From Portulaca oleracea (Eukaryota > Streptophyta > Magnoliopsida > Caryophyllales > Portulacaceae), in assembly GCA_029582165.1 (NCBI GenBank), contig CM055874.1:32425383-32489382 (forward strand): a stretch of DNA of 64,000 nt, read 5' to 3'. The notes beneath the pieces were generated by a model. It saw nothing but the letters and a program-made list of their open reading frames with translations, did not search any database and was not told where the DNA came from. Position numbers and translations under genes: made by a program. How positions within the stretch are numbered: position 1 is the stretch's first letter; every line of letters begins with the position of its first letter. Shown piece by piece: positions 39,401 to 49,500 of this stretch.

Positions 39401-41275
39401 CAAGGTTCTGCGGATGACCTTGGTCGCACCATGCAACAAAATGAGGAAGTAGAAGCACATGCCATCAGTGATCATTCCCAGTTTTCAGAAGACACAATTA
39501 ATGAGCCCAAAATCTGCGAGGAAGATGCCAAGCAGAGTTTCATGGATGAGAAACAAGGTTGTGCAGATGACCTTGGTCTCACTATGCAACAAAACGAGGA
39601 AGTAGAAGCACATGTGACCAGTGATCACTCCCAGTTTTCAGAAGACACAATCAATGAGCCCAAAATCCGTGAGGAAGATACCGAGCAGAGTGTCCTGGAT
39701 GAGAAACAACGTTGTATTGGTGACCTTGGTCTCACTATGCAACAAAATGAGGAAGTAGAAGCACATGCCATCAGTGGTCACTCCCAATTTTCAGAAGTCT
39801 CAATCAATGAGCCCAGAATCCCCAAGGAAGATGCCCAGCAAAGTGTTCTGGATGAGACACAAAGTTGCGTAGATGACCTTGGTCTCGCCGTGAAACAAAA
39901 TGAGGAAGTAGAAGCAGCTGCCATCAGTGATCTCTGCCATTTTTCAGAAGACTCAATTAATGAGCCCAAAATCCTCGAAGATGGCAAGCAAAGTGTCCTG
40001 GATGAGACACAAGGTTGTATAGATGACCGTAGTTTCACCATGCAACAAAACGAGGAAGTAGAAGCATGTGCCATCAATGATCACTCCCGGTTTTCTGAAG
40101 TCCCATTTGATGAGCCCAAAATCCATGAAGAAGATGCCAATCAGAATGTATTGGATGAGAAACAAGGTTGTGTAGACGACCTTGGTCTCGCCATGAAACA
40201 AAATAAGGAAGTAGAAGCACATGCCATCAGTGATCCCTGCCAGTTCTCAGAAGACGCAATTAATGAGCCCAAAATCCTTGAGGAAGATTCCAAGCAAAGT
40301 GTCCTGGATGAGAAACAAGGTTGTATAGATGACCTTGGTTTCACCATGCAACAAAACGAGGAAGTAGAAGCACATGCCATCAACGATAACTCCCTGTTTT
40401 CTGAAGTCTCATTTGATGATCCCGAAATCCACGAGGAATATGCCAAGCAGAGTGTATTGGATGAGAAGCAAGGTTGTGTAGACGACCTTGGTCTCGCCAT
40501 GAAACAAAATGAGGAAGTAGAAGCACATGGCATCACTGATTACTCCCATTTTTCAGAAGTTCCGTTTGATGAGCCTAAAATCCACGAGGAAGAAACAAAG
40601 CAGAGTGTTCTGGATGAGAAACAAGGTTGTATTGATGACCTTGGTCTCACCATGCAACAAAACGAGGAAGTAGAAGCACATGCCACTAGTGATCACTCCC
40701 AGTTTTCAGAAGTTCCATATGATGAGCCCAAAATCCAGGAGGAAGATGCCAAGCAGATTGTCTTGGATGAGAAACAAGGTTGGGTAGATGAGCTTGGTCT
40801 CACCTTGGAACAAAGCGAGGAATTAGAAGCACATGCCATCAGTGATCATTCCCAGTTTCCAAAAGTCCCAACTAATGAGCCCAAAATCCTCGAGGAAGAT
40901 TCCAAACCGAGTGTCCTGGATGAGAAACAAGGTTGTGAGGATGACCTTTCGCTGACCAAGAAACAAAATGAGGAAGTAGATGCACATGGCATCAGTGATC
41001 ACTCACAGTTTTCAGAAGTACCAATTGATGAGCCCAAGATCCACGAGGAAGATGCGAAGCAGAGGGCCCTAGATGAGAATGAAGGTTGTGTAGATGACCT
41101 TGGTCTCACCATGAGACAAAATGAGGAACTAGAAGCAAATGCCATAAGTGTTCACTCCCAGTTTTCAGAAGTCCCGATCAATTCAGTAGCATCAGTGGCA
41201 ACTGAATATGAGGTTCAGCAGACTGCCAATTCTTCAGATGCAGGATTGGTGGAGGATGAATTATCTACTGCATAG
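36455..41275 (+). CDS. Acidic membrane-anchored plant protein with 13 C-terminal 51-aa repeats, 1606 aa
   Basis: A single uninterrupted ORF starts at the ATG at 36455. Residues 1-30 are basic; two hydrophobic segments (about 31-44 and 49-74) would anchor it in a membrane. The rest is acidic and probably disordered, with a poly-Asp/Glu run near 441-456 and a Ser run near 787-803. The middle (about 470-650) holds FTWTEDDQKNLMDLGSSELE, an Arg-rich RRRARR stretch and two RNPFDLP/QNPFDLP motifs. I know these from uncharacterised plant proteins such as the Arabidopsis AT5G17910 type. Residues 920-1581 are thirteen tandem 51-aa units. The biochemical function is unknown. Long antisense frames here are shadows of the repeats. 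The central motifs make it a real gene. Confidence 0.88.
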   Translation: MGRHALHIGLLIRRSAITTLRILCRSVSTHPFLVAILFFLLFLYRSSPFLFSLLLSSSPVLVCTALLLGTLLSFGETNFPLIQDKHDCDENTSPAVAEFKRVKDDAIDRDTECTELVAHASMLIDQNSREIQIGIGKQPIDETNWDWEASNLKAVEQKASLEDQNIQVSFSHDEFLENESCRKSLGEDFEDYKSAKESMDTQVRDQSDSSAGSLEQPDNVVEGSLSPVGKDEENSALPEAEVEAQNSEEYKLAQGSTDAQITRGDLDLDSLRSDHVVVEERLSPVQKVQAAVLAQLRNHLESSLGTWNRLDAVIENLPSSQKVQVDNSEDYKSAEGSADFSLTDQLESSLETWKHFSDENDDEEEDRESDSGSDGAESSSPDASMADIIPMLDELDPLLEDEDTHASNLSRQTSATTVARSGSIHSEDECDQKDEEVGDVKSDDDDEDDEEEEEETQGGKDDPDKSAFTWTEDDQKNLMDLGSSELERNQRLESLIARRRARRMMAERNLIDLDSMDLQFQIAPITTIRRNPFDLPHDSYDDLGLPPIPGSAPSVLLPRHKQNPFDLPYDSSEEKPDLMADSFQQEFTQLYQGETSNQREPVFRRNETFTAGSSIFGFGRYETARASRFRPYFVPERTDSDVMSYSSSLQRQSSELSEFNASAVTEAESTSVEGDEGERRPGEHVSAQEMEPTSEIDQASLLVELGSHSSDDLHSLSDKEKDFVLHVPEIELGSAAVSDTFETEMSAQVRLGDRENDPEAESWMLGGETSTDIVRESIAEKQDADSSSSSSSSSSLSSSSSSPKVYNDVKLNDVNEGLVNAEQSHVDDVHMLVDYSLQTSVSDVPTEHSLESSNFNHVTEISDVRLNEPIYDSSPQAVKRDDASSSVSLDMHIETSEIHLYQLPSVPRDILMTEETKVGEEDAKQSVLDEKQGYVDDLGLTMNQNEELKAHPIVDHSQFSDVPINEHNVCEEDAEQSALDEKQGSADDLGRTMQQNEEVEAHAISDHSQFSEDTINEPKICEEDAKQSFMDEKQGCADDLGLTMQQNEEVEAHVTSDHSQFSEDTINEPKIREEDTEQSVLDEKQRCIGDLGLTMQQNEEVEAHAISGHSQFSEVSINEPRIPKEDAQQSVLDETQSCVDDLGLAVKQNEEVEAAAISDLCHFSEDSINEPKILEDGKQSVLDETQGCIDDRSFTMQQNEEVEACAINDHSRFSEVPFDEPKIHEEDANQNVLDEKQGCVDDLGLAMKQNKEVEAHAISDPCQFSEDAINEPKILEEDSKQSVLDEKQGCIDDLGFTMQQNEEVEAHAINDNSLFSEVSFDDPEIHEEYAKQSVLDEKQGCVDDLGLAMKQNEEVEAHGITDYSHFSEVPFDEPKIHEEETKQSVLDEKQGCIDDLGLTMQQNEEVEAHATSDHSQFSEVPYDEPKIQEEDAKQIVLDEKQGWVDELGLTLEQSEELEAHAISDHSQFPKVPTNEPKILEEDSKPSVLDEKQGCEDDLSLTKKQNEEVDAHGISDHSQFSEVPIDEPKIHEEDAKQRALDENEGCVDDLGLTMRQNEELEANAISVHSQFSEVPINSVASVATEYEVQQTANSSDAGLVEDELSTA
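39212..41197 (+). repeat. Thirteen 153-bp coding repeats (51 aa each)
   Basis: Each unit reads approximately EEDAKQSVLDEKQG, then VDDLGLTMQQNEEVEAH, then a DHSQFSEVPINEPKI block. All units are 51 codons except the sixth, which lost one codon, so the frame is kept throughout. Units 5-10 alternate between a VDDLGLAMKQ type and an IDDLGFTMQQ type, a two-unit (306-bp) periodicity. Confidence 0.95.
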
Positions 41276-41294
41276 TGCCAGAATCAACTTAAAA

Positions 41295-44200
41295 ATGTCC
41301 ATTACTCGATCTTCTTCAAGCTCTCTTGCCTCCATTCCCAAGACATAGCTTCCATGTTCTGAGCCACTCCCAGACCAAGGTAATCACATAGCCTTAAACC
41401 CCCCAAAACCTTACATCCCTGTTTTAGTTTTACCTGTTTTACACTGTCATAATGTACTGTTTAGCTCATGGGTTTGTTGCTTTGTTGGGTATTGTGCAGG
41501 TTCTGAGTCCAAAACAGGAGCTTTATTGGCTAAGACAAAGTGGATGAAGAGGGCAGCAGTTGAAGAAAACAATGATGTCGTGGGTGTCGATGTTTAGTAT
41601 TTGTTTGTGTTTCTATATTGATCATGGGGTTGAGAGCTAATTGGCTGCTTCATGTGGACTATTGGATTTGATAAGTGGGTTTTTCTTGGTTCCACTTGAT
41701 TGTGCTTGTTCAGCACTGGTGTGAACTTGACAGAATTGGTTTTTTCTGATGGGTCTTGTTAGAATTTTGCTAATATAGTGTGGATATGTGGGTTTTGAGT
41801 TTGTTTCATGGAATGTTGTATTTCTGTGTGGGTTTATTTTTTAAAAAATCCATATGTTGTTTACCCTTGTATACATAAGATATTTTATGCTCCTTTTTGA
41901 GTTGATCTTGCCGAGGATGGATTTACCAAACACACTGTTCAATCTTTCTAGTCATGGTGTTCTTATCAGTTCAGCATGCATGGATTATGTTGTTTCATGG
42001 AATGTCATGTATTTCTAACCTTACAGGCTGATGTATGGATTTGGATCATGCCTAACTTCACTAATTATTTTAGCTACTTTTTGGCAAACTTTTTATTTAT
42101 CTCAACTCCTAGAACATTTTTGAAAGCTGTTTGTGGGCTTCATGGAGCTGGCCTTTCTGCTTTTCGAGGTTAATGCAGTACAGAGACCAAGCCTTGTTGA
42201 TAGCTCATTTCTGTGGTACATAAGTAATCTTGGTGCAGCTCTTTTGCCTGCCTGATATTGAAGACACATACCAGCCAACTGCAACTTCTGCAGCAGGTCA
42301 GTGCTTGACTGCTGTACTTGAAAGTATTGGTTGGTTAATATTCTAAAAGACCAGCACAACTTGACTAGATGTTGAATCCTCTGACATTTCTAATTTTATC
42401 TGCCCCTTTAAGGGAGTTCAAAACCCGTTCATTGCAGGCATCCATCGGGGGAGTAAGAGGTGTATCACCGATCAAGCTCAAAGGTATGGTGGTTCTTGTT
42501 TGATAAATGTCTGAGAATGTTATTACTGATCAGCGGTTACTAAAGATTAATTTTTAGTCCTAGACATGATGGCACAGATTAGCATAATTTTATTAGTTGG
42601 TTAATTTGACACCTTATTTATAGGATGGGGCTCATAGTATTAAAACTGTTTAAACTGTTTGAAGACATTTGGCAGGATTTACCGAGTACATTAAACAAAA
42701 CTAGGAGAAGGTTCTCGAAGGGATTTGCAACATGTTATCTTCTAGAGATGTAGCTGTGAGATTTTTTAGTCATCTTCCCCTGAAAGTATGACGCCCTTGA
42801 CTCTGGTGTTTTCAATTTTTGAATCTTAATCACATGAGCACAGTTGTAGTTTCAGATATTACTTTTTGTATCTAGCGGACTAATGACCTGCTTTAAAAAG
42901 AGTACACCTTTTGTCCTGGTCTTATTGAGGAAGAGATATAGATTTATCATCAATGTATGATTTTGGATTGTCACATGACTACAGACAGCCACCTCTACCT
43001 AGTATGTATCCTGCCACATGTCTTTGGAGATCCCTATGGTTGTTTAATGTACTGTGGCAGCGATTCGAATGTGCTAAACTAAGGCCCCGTTCTTTCATGC
43101 GGTACCGGTACCGCACCAAACCGCACTACTCAATATTCTACCACACATCACCACACTCCACCACACTTTACCACAAATCATTACCAAAATATCTTCTTAC
43201 TTTTCTCTCTCCTCACTTTTCTCCTCTACTTTTTACATTCTCTTTCCTCACCTACCCCACCTACCACAACTTACCACAACCCACCACACTTCACCACACT
43301 TTTTCAAATTCCACCACACCGCAACCAACTGCACCACATAAAAGAACGGGGCAGCAGAATTAAGGTGAAAGAATACTCAGCACTGTGCATATGAGTATAC
43401 AAACTTTTCTCTTTTCTGCAAGTTGTGTCCTATATTATAAGATTTATAGAAGGGTTCTACCTTATTAAATTTTTAGAACTCGCTAGTCGCTATTTGTTTG
43501 TGGAATCAAAGGCACCACCTTATCTGACATAATCCTGTTAAGCTCTTGCAAATTTTTACTTGTTACTGCTTTGCTTACAGGAGAAAAGATTCGCTATTCT
43601 AACTTCCGCACTTCTTTCTGGCAAACCAAGGGTGAAGTCATTGAGCGTAAGTTCTATTCCCATCTTCCTATAGTAAGTTTTTTAATTATTGGGGATTGAA
43701 GATATAAGTCCTCTTCTGAAACCAAGTTCTAGGGGGAATGACGACACTACAATGTGTATTACCTATTACCATTTTCTTCACACACTGAAAGAACTGTTTT
43801 GTTTTAGATTATAGGTGCATCTAAGTCACAACAAGGACTACTTGGTCCTCATGCTCTTGTCAAGGCTAATGAAAACCATCAAGTCCTTGATCTACCCGGT
43901 ATGTTGTTTTTACAATAATGTATGAGATGGAATTTGTAGCTTGGAAACATTGGCAATTTTCTAGGCTCTGCACCTATCTGTAGCATCACTAATTAATCTG
44001 GTATTGGCTGCCCCAAACGAACATGTAATTTAACATTGTCAACATGATCATAGGTGGGTTTCTACCCCAGGAAGGCCACACAGTTGAACGAACTTGCAAA
44101 GATATGTATAATGAAGTATGGAGGAGACATTCGAAGATCATTAGCATTGAATCTGCCATGCCTTTTTTTTTTTTTTTCTTTTCAATGGGTCCATACTCGC

Positions 44201-44746
44201 TGGTTATTGATTCTTGGTGTTATTTAACCTTCATACTCAAAAAATTTGGTCCCCTCCATAAATGTTTGAGGTAAAGTAAATAATGACATTTGAAAATATA
44301 GCAGCTAACTCTGGTACGTCAGATGCTTGTGCATCATGTGAATTTGTAAATTCTGTGGTAATATATGAAAGACTATTCATATGTCCCTGAACAGAGAGTG
44401 AAGTACTGTTTTGTTACTACATATGAACTGTTATATTGTTTGCCAATCATCTTGTTGAGGGTTGTCTATGCTATTAGCATATTACCCCAGATTTAAGCAC
44501 TGTTGATTATTGGAGATTTGTGTTTCTTTAATGTTTTTATCATCTACATGGGCGTCACCAGTCACCAGTGTGGTACTACTTATTTAGCGTTTCTAATGCT
44601 GTTTTTTTTTTCCCCCTTAAACTGTTAAACAGGTTAGATTACTAAAGTCAAACTCTAATATTTGCAAGTTGAATAGCTTTTGCCCTTGTGCTTTCAAGGA
44701 GACCTCTAGAATATCATCCAAACCAGACAACTCTATGAAGCAGTAG
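41295..44746 (+). pseudogene. Decayed paralogue of NTH1
   Basis: Exon-by-exon match to NTH1 in the same order and strand: exon 1 (41295-41379, 85 nt, the same length as NTH1 from its second ATG), exon 2 (41500-41591), exon 3 (42239-42296, LPDIED retained), exon 4 (about 42436-42481), exon 6 (43581-43646), exon 7 (43815-43898), exon 8 (44054 to about 44156, VGFY retained) and exon 11 (44633-44746, CPCAFKET-like end). Lesions: an in-frame TAG at 41346, frameshifts in exons 4 and 6, loss of exons 5, 9 and 10, and loss of the helix-hairpin-helix with catalytic Lys, the catalytic Asp and two cluster cysteines. Introns are retained, so it arose by DNA duplication, not retrocopying. It cannot encode an active glycosylase. 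Confidence 0.88.
43082..43352. mobile_element. MITE with GGCCCCGTTCTTT ends
   Basis: GGCCCCGTTCTTT on the left and AAAGAACGGGGC on the right are an inverted repeat of 12 bp around about 245 bp of ACCACAC-rich sequence. The left side is preceded by TAA; a matching right-hand duplication is not seen. It sits in the NTH1 relic between exons 4 and 6, where exon 5 is missing. Confidence 0.65.
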
Positions 44747-44799
44747 TCTCTAGCAGTGGGTGAACTCAAATTTTTTTTAAATTTTTTTAAAATTTGGGT

Positions 44800-45690
44800 A
44801 AACAAGGAACATCAAATGTTTTAGGGGGCTCTTCTATCAAGGTTTCTCTCCAAGTTATCTGCACGAATAATAAAAGAAAAGTTAGGGCTATATATTGAAA
44901 GATCGACAATGCCTAAAGAATGACTAAGATTATTCATCCAATCTGCCGCTAAGTTTGCTTCTCGGTAGATTTGACAAATAGTATAATCCTTATCTCTGAC
45001 AGTCATATCGATAAGCCAAGGGGTGTGGATGGTCCCCTGGATAGCCTAGATGAGAATGATGCTATCTTTTTCAATCTGAATTCTTGACAAATAGTACAAT
45101 CCTCCAATTGCATGATTCAGTTTTTGATATCTCTGACAATCATATCAATATGCCAAGGGGTGTGGATGGTCCCCTGAATAGCCTAGATGAGAATGAGGCG
45201 ATCTTTTTTCAATCTGAATTCTTGAGAAACCTTTCAAGATAGCTTGTTGAAGGTCAAAACGGAAAGCCAAAGCTTCCTTCAACATAGTGGACTATGAATT
45301 ATCCGGCGTGACGCCAGCTTTTTGAAGTCGACCAAGATCAAGAATGATGAATCTGGCAGCTGAACCTTGATGTGTTAGGGATCAATCAAAGTTCAACTTT
45401 ATCCAACCACAGTGAGGCTGTTTCCACTCTACAAGGGCAATGTTGTGACGACGTGGCACATGAGAGCGAGGATAAAGATGTTGAGTATAGTGCCTGCCAT
45501 TGTAAGAAAATCTGCCCCTAGCTCGGCACTCTTGAAAGCTTTTATTGGCTCGAATTATGATTTTGGTGATGTTGAAGACGAAGTTATTGAAGATCCAATC
45601 ATTACTCTCCTTCCAGATGCTCCGAATTAAGTAGAGGCTCTCAAAAAATCGTTGGAAGGGAGGGAATTTTGGAGAGTTCATACAACAATT
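44800..45690 (-). mobile_element. L1-like LINE C-terminal fragment
   Basis: On the minus strand the frame at 45681-45382 has the IWKESNDWIF and HCGWIKLNFD signatures that precede the RNase H domain of plant LINE ORF2. The frame at 45006-44821 has the IYREANLAADW end of RNase H. Between them the frame is broken by a tandem duplication. This is a 5'-truncated dead copy. It abuts the last exon of the NTH1 relic. Confidence 0.7.
44972..45230. repeat. Tandem duplication of about 137 bp within the LINE fragment
   Basis: The segment around GCCAAGGGGTGTGGATGGTC (first copy at 45014) recurs 137 bp downstream, together with its flanks GACAAATAGTA and GATGAGAATGA. Differences are scattered, so the duplication is not recent. 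Confidence 0.8.
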
Positions 45691-46589
45691 GCATGTAAAT
45701 AGTAATCCATGGTTTTGGAGAATTGTGGTTGGTTGCTACTTTGTCCATGCCAACTGATTTTACCTATCAGCTTCTTTCACATGCATTGTCCAAAGAATTT
45801 GAAGAAAAGCCGAGTACAAAGGGCATAATATCATGTGCCTCCTGTAGGTTCCGATTGGACTGATTCCACATTGAATTTGTGATCTTTGTTGCAACTGCCA
45901 TTTATACATTTATTTTCAATATATATTACATGCATTTGAAGTTTATATTATATGATATCCATAAGTAAATAATCAGACTATTAAGATCGAAAAACTTGAA
46001 ATCTACAAATGAATAATCACACTATTTGAACACGAATTCCAGGAGCACGTAATAGATTGCATTGGCTAAATTTTAAGTGGTAATCACAGTACATTGTCTT
46101 TTGGTGGTGGTTGTTTGCTATTTTGTATGCGGGTATGCTGCATTCTATGCACCTTTAAACCTTTTGGCTATTAATAATAGAAAAAATATCACAGTACATT
46201 TTGCCAACTGATGTCCCTTAGACCCATGGACTCTTCAGCTTCAATAAAGTGAAATATATGCTGATAGTGGCCTTTAATCTTCACCACTTGTTATTTTCAT
46301 TGTAATCAAAATGTGGCAGCTGACACTGTTGTGCTATCCTCAAAATCACCCTACTAGATTTAACAAGAAAAAGATGAAATTGACCCAACATAATTGTGAA
46401 ACTAGGGCTTCAAAGATTGTTTCAGAATAGTTCACACACACAGTCAAGAAAACACAAAAGAAACACAGTAACACAAAAAAAAAACACATCTTTTCTTAAA
46501 AAAGACAAATAAAATGTGCCCAAGTTCCAGCAGCAATGCAAAGCAGGAAGTGATTTGCACCCAGCAATGTGAGCTTCCAAAGTAGAAGA
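45691..46589. other. Spacer downstream of FTA
   Basis: AT-rich sequence without a recognisable gene or element end. The part just below 46590 should contain the FTA 3' UTR. Confidence 0.4.
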
Positions 46590-49500
46590 TCAAGCAGCGA
46601 GAGAGGGGAGTTGGGTCTTACGCCATGTCCAATAATTGACTCTTAATGGATCAATTGTTTCCAAGACAGAGCATATTGTCTCACCCAAGGCTGCATCACT
46701 TGGGCCAGCATCTGAAACCTGTAGATCATCAATTGCAGCTTTAAACTGGACACCTGGTTGGAAACCACTGCAGATGAGGTCCAAAAGAGTGGTCAGGGCA
46801 AATATACAACTAGTTTTGGTGCCCAACACCTTCAGACACACTGAAGAAATCCGCGCATCATTTGCCCACATTTTCATGTCTTTTTTGTAGAGGCCTCGAA
46901 GGTACCGCCACGGGCTTTCGTTCTCTGGATGGGCAACAATTGCTTCAATAGTGTAATCCACTTCAGCGTCTCTCATAGCATCCAAGCCCCCAAGCAATGG
47001 AGATCTGCTTACAACAAAGTACCTCTGCAGTACAGAATGAGAAGATAAGAATAGCTTACTAGTTCTGGACAGCATTTATATACAACCCAAGCAGATGAAG
47101 TACCATTGTGGCAAAATAAGATAACAATAACTAAGTATCCGCACAAATGTGAACATCAGAAGTGAAATGTCAATGACAAGTAATAAGTCTTACGGCTTCT
47201 CAACATGGGAAAATGAGGAAAGGTAAGGTTTTAACAAGTCTGTAAATTAATACACAGCACATAACTACACAAAACTAATAACGAGCAATTTCTTGACAGA
47301 CCAGCAAAAGCACTTACTCGGGGGATCAAAGTCTATCACAAGTAATTATGTACCTAGCATCGGGTCAAAGATAAGGCATATGAATCCAAAGCTGAGGTAT
47401 AACTGAAATATGATGAATCTAGGTCGAACTATGTTCCCACAGCTATGTGAACTCATTTGCATAGAAAAAAGAAAAAGGATTAACACACATTAAACAGGGG
47501 ACATGTAGAGTAAGATATATCACAAAGAAAGAGCAACCACTACACTAATAAGACCTTTTTGTCAAGACACAGCAGAGGTGAAAAATCATCCAACAAATCC
47601 AAAGGTATACATCAATGAATGATGAATCCAGTCAGGAAAGTGCGTACGACTTCTAATCTTAGAAAAACACAGCTGATATAAGAATCAGCAAAGTCTTATC
47701 ACTGTCTTATATGATAGTCATTTGAAGCGTCAAATACATGTGTACACTCAGAATCTGATGCTTAGTTCTTGAAGTGGACTATTCGATACATAATTACATA
47801 TGTATGGGTACAGCATAAACAGTGGATATATCTTAATATCCCTGATCAGGACTGCTTAATCCTTTACCACATTCACTACAAAATCTCCCAGACCATGTAC
47901 TACTTCCGTTCTTCCCACTAATAATAGAATGTGTAAACTAATCGAGCAGTTCTTGTTCCAGCAAAACTAGGTTATAATGGAGGGCTGGCTCCAACGCTCC
48001 CATGCTCTAAGGCAAACAAAGGGTCTAAGGGAGCTACCAAGTTCAACTCCACTGTCCAGCTCAATGAATTCAACAAATGGCCTGGTTTGTTGGCCTTGAT
48101 TACCCCGCCTAACAGCAATTATGTTTGGGTATCAGGTTCCTATCCTTAAATACACTAGCTTTCCAATCAAGCAAACTTGAAGAATAGATGACTTCATTTG
48201 CCCTTCCAAAAGGCCTTCAAGGTTAAGTGAGGAAGATTATTCTTTTTTCAAGGTAGTTTATTATCTAGTTTTATTTGCTTGTTTATTCAAGTTTAAATCT
48301 CTTTTGAGCTTCAAAATCCATTTAGGGGATCCTAATTGATTAACTTTGAGGCCCAACAGAAGAATCAAGGCTAAGTCCACCATCAAGGTCATTTTCAAGA
48401 CCAAGGAGAAAGGAAGTCATCCAAGTGGATCAACCTGCTATAGATATAGTTAGAAAGAGTATTCTCCAATGCTTCCAGAATGTCCTTATGGTTCCAATTC
48501 CGATTTGAGATGAAAAAGATATGCCCTCCCCAAGTTGATCCTTGGAATTGTATTATCTTTTGTCTTGTAGTGAAAATTAGTACAACTAGTTAATGAGGGC
48601 TGCAAAGGAAGGATTTAGCTGATTTTATTTCCTTTCATTTTCCCTAATGTAACCTACCAAATCAAGCGGGAAAGCTAAATACTGGTTAGGTGTATTTCTG
48701 TTCCAGGTAAATATAGGTCAGGTGTATCTAGAGGTCGGGTAAATACAGGTCGGTGTATTTTGGTTTCATGTTGTGTAGGTAGGTTTTCCGGGTCATGGTC
48801 GCGGTTTTTTCATTTTTCTTAAGAAAAGTAAACTATCTCTAAAAACTTCAATTTAACTAATATATGTAACAAATATTTCATTATTTCTCATGAAAATAAA
48901 ATAAAAACACTTACGCTTAACTTTGAGAAACAATATTTACAAGAAGTCCATCATTGCATTTATGGTGTAACGGTCAATAATTACAACCGAAATAAACGAT
49001 GTAAATCAATTTTAATTATTTTGCCTATTTTATTTAGAATGTTGGATTACATTATCAATTAACCAAACAATCTTAGACATACAACTGATGCAATGGCCAC
49101 TAGTTAGAAAAGATATTGAGAACTTACATTCGCCGACTAAAATCTTTAGAAAAATAAAATAGGATACTAAAATTCCATTCAATTTTTCTTAGATATTGTG
49201 GGATTAGGATTGCACCATACTTATATGTCCTTACTTTATATTGATTGTGATTTTAACCAAATACATGATATATTATTCTTAAAATACTTTTTGTAAAATT
49301 AAAATGGAATTCATAAAATAAATTTCAAACCAATTTCAAATTACAACGAAACATCAAATTCTTCCCTAACGCCTACAATCCTATATATAACATTACTTAT
49401 TTATCAATTTCAAAGTGATAAGTCCGACTTATCAATTTTGTTATGTGGCAATCCAAAATGGGAATAAGTGGGAGTGAGATTGAGAATAAGTAAACATTTA

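Noticed and set aside
36963..40536. Long antisense ORFs opposite the 1606-aa gene
   Set aside because: They mirror the codon pattern and repeats of the sense gene and show no independent features.
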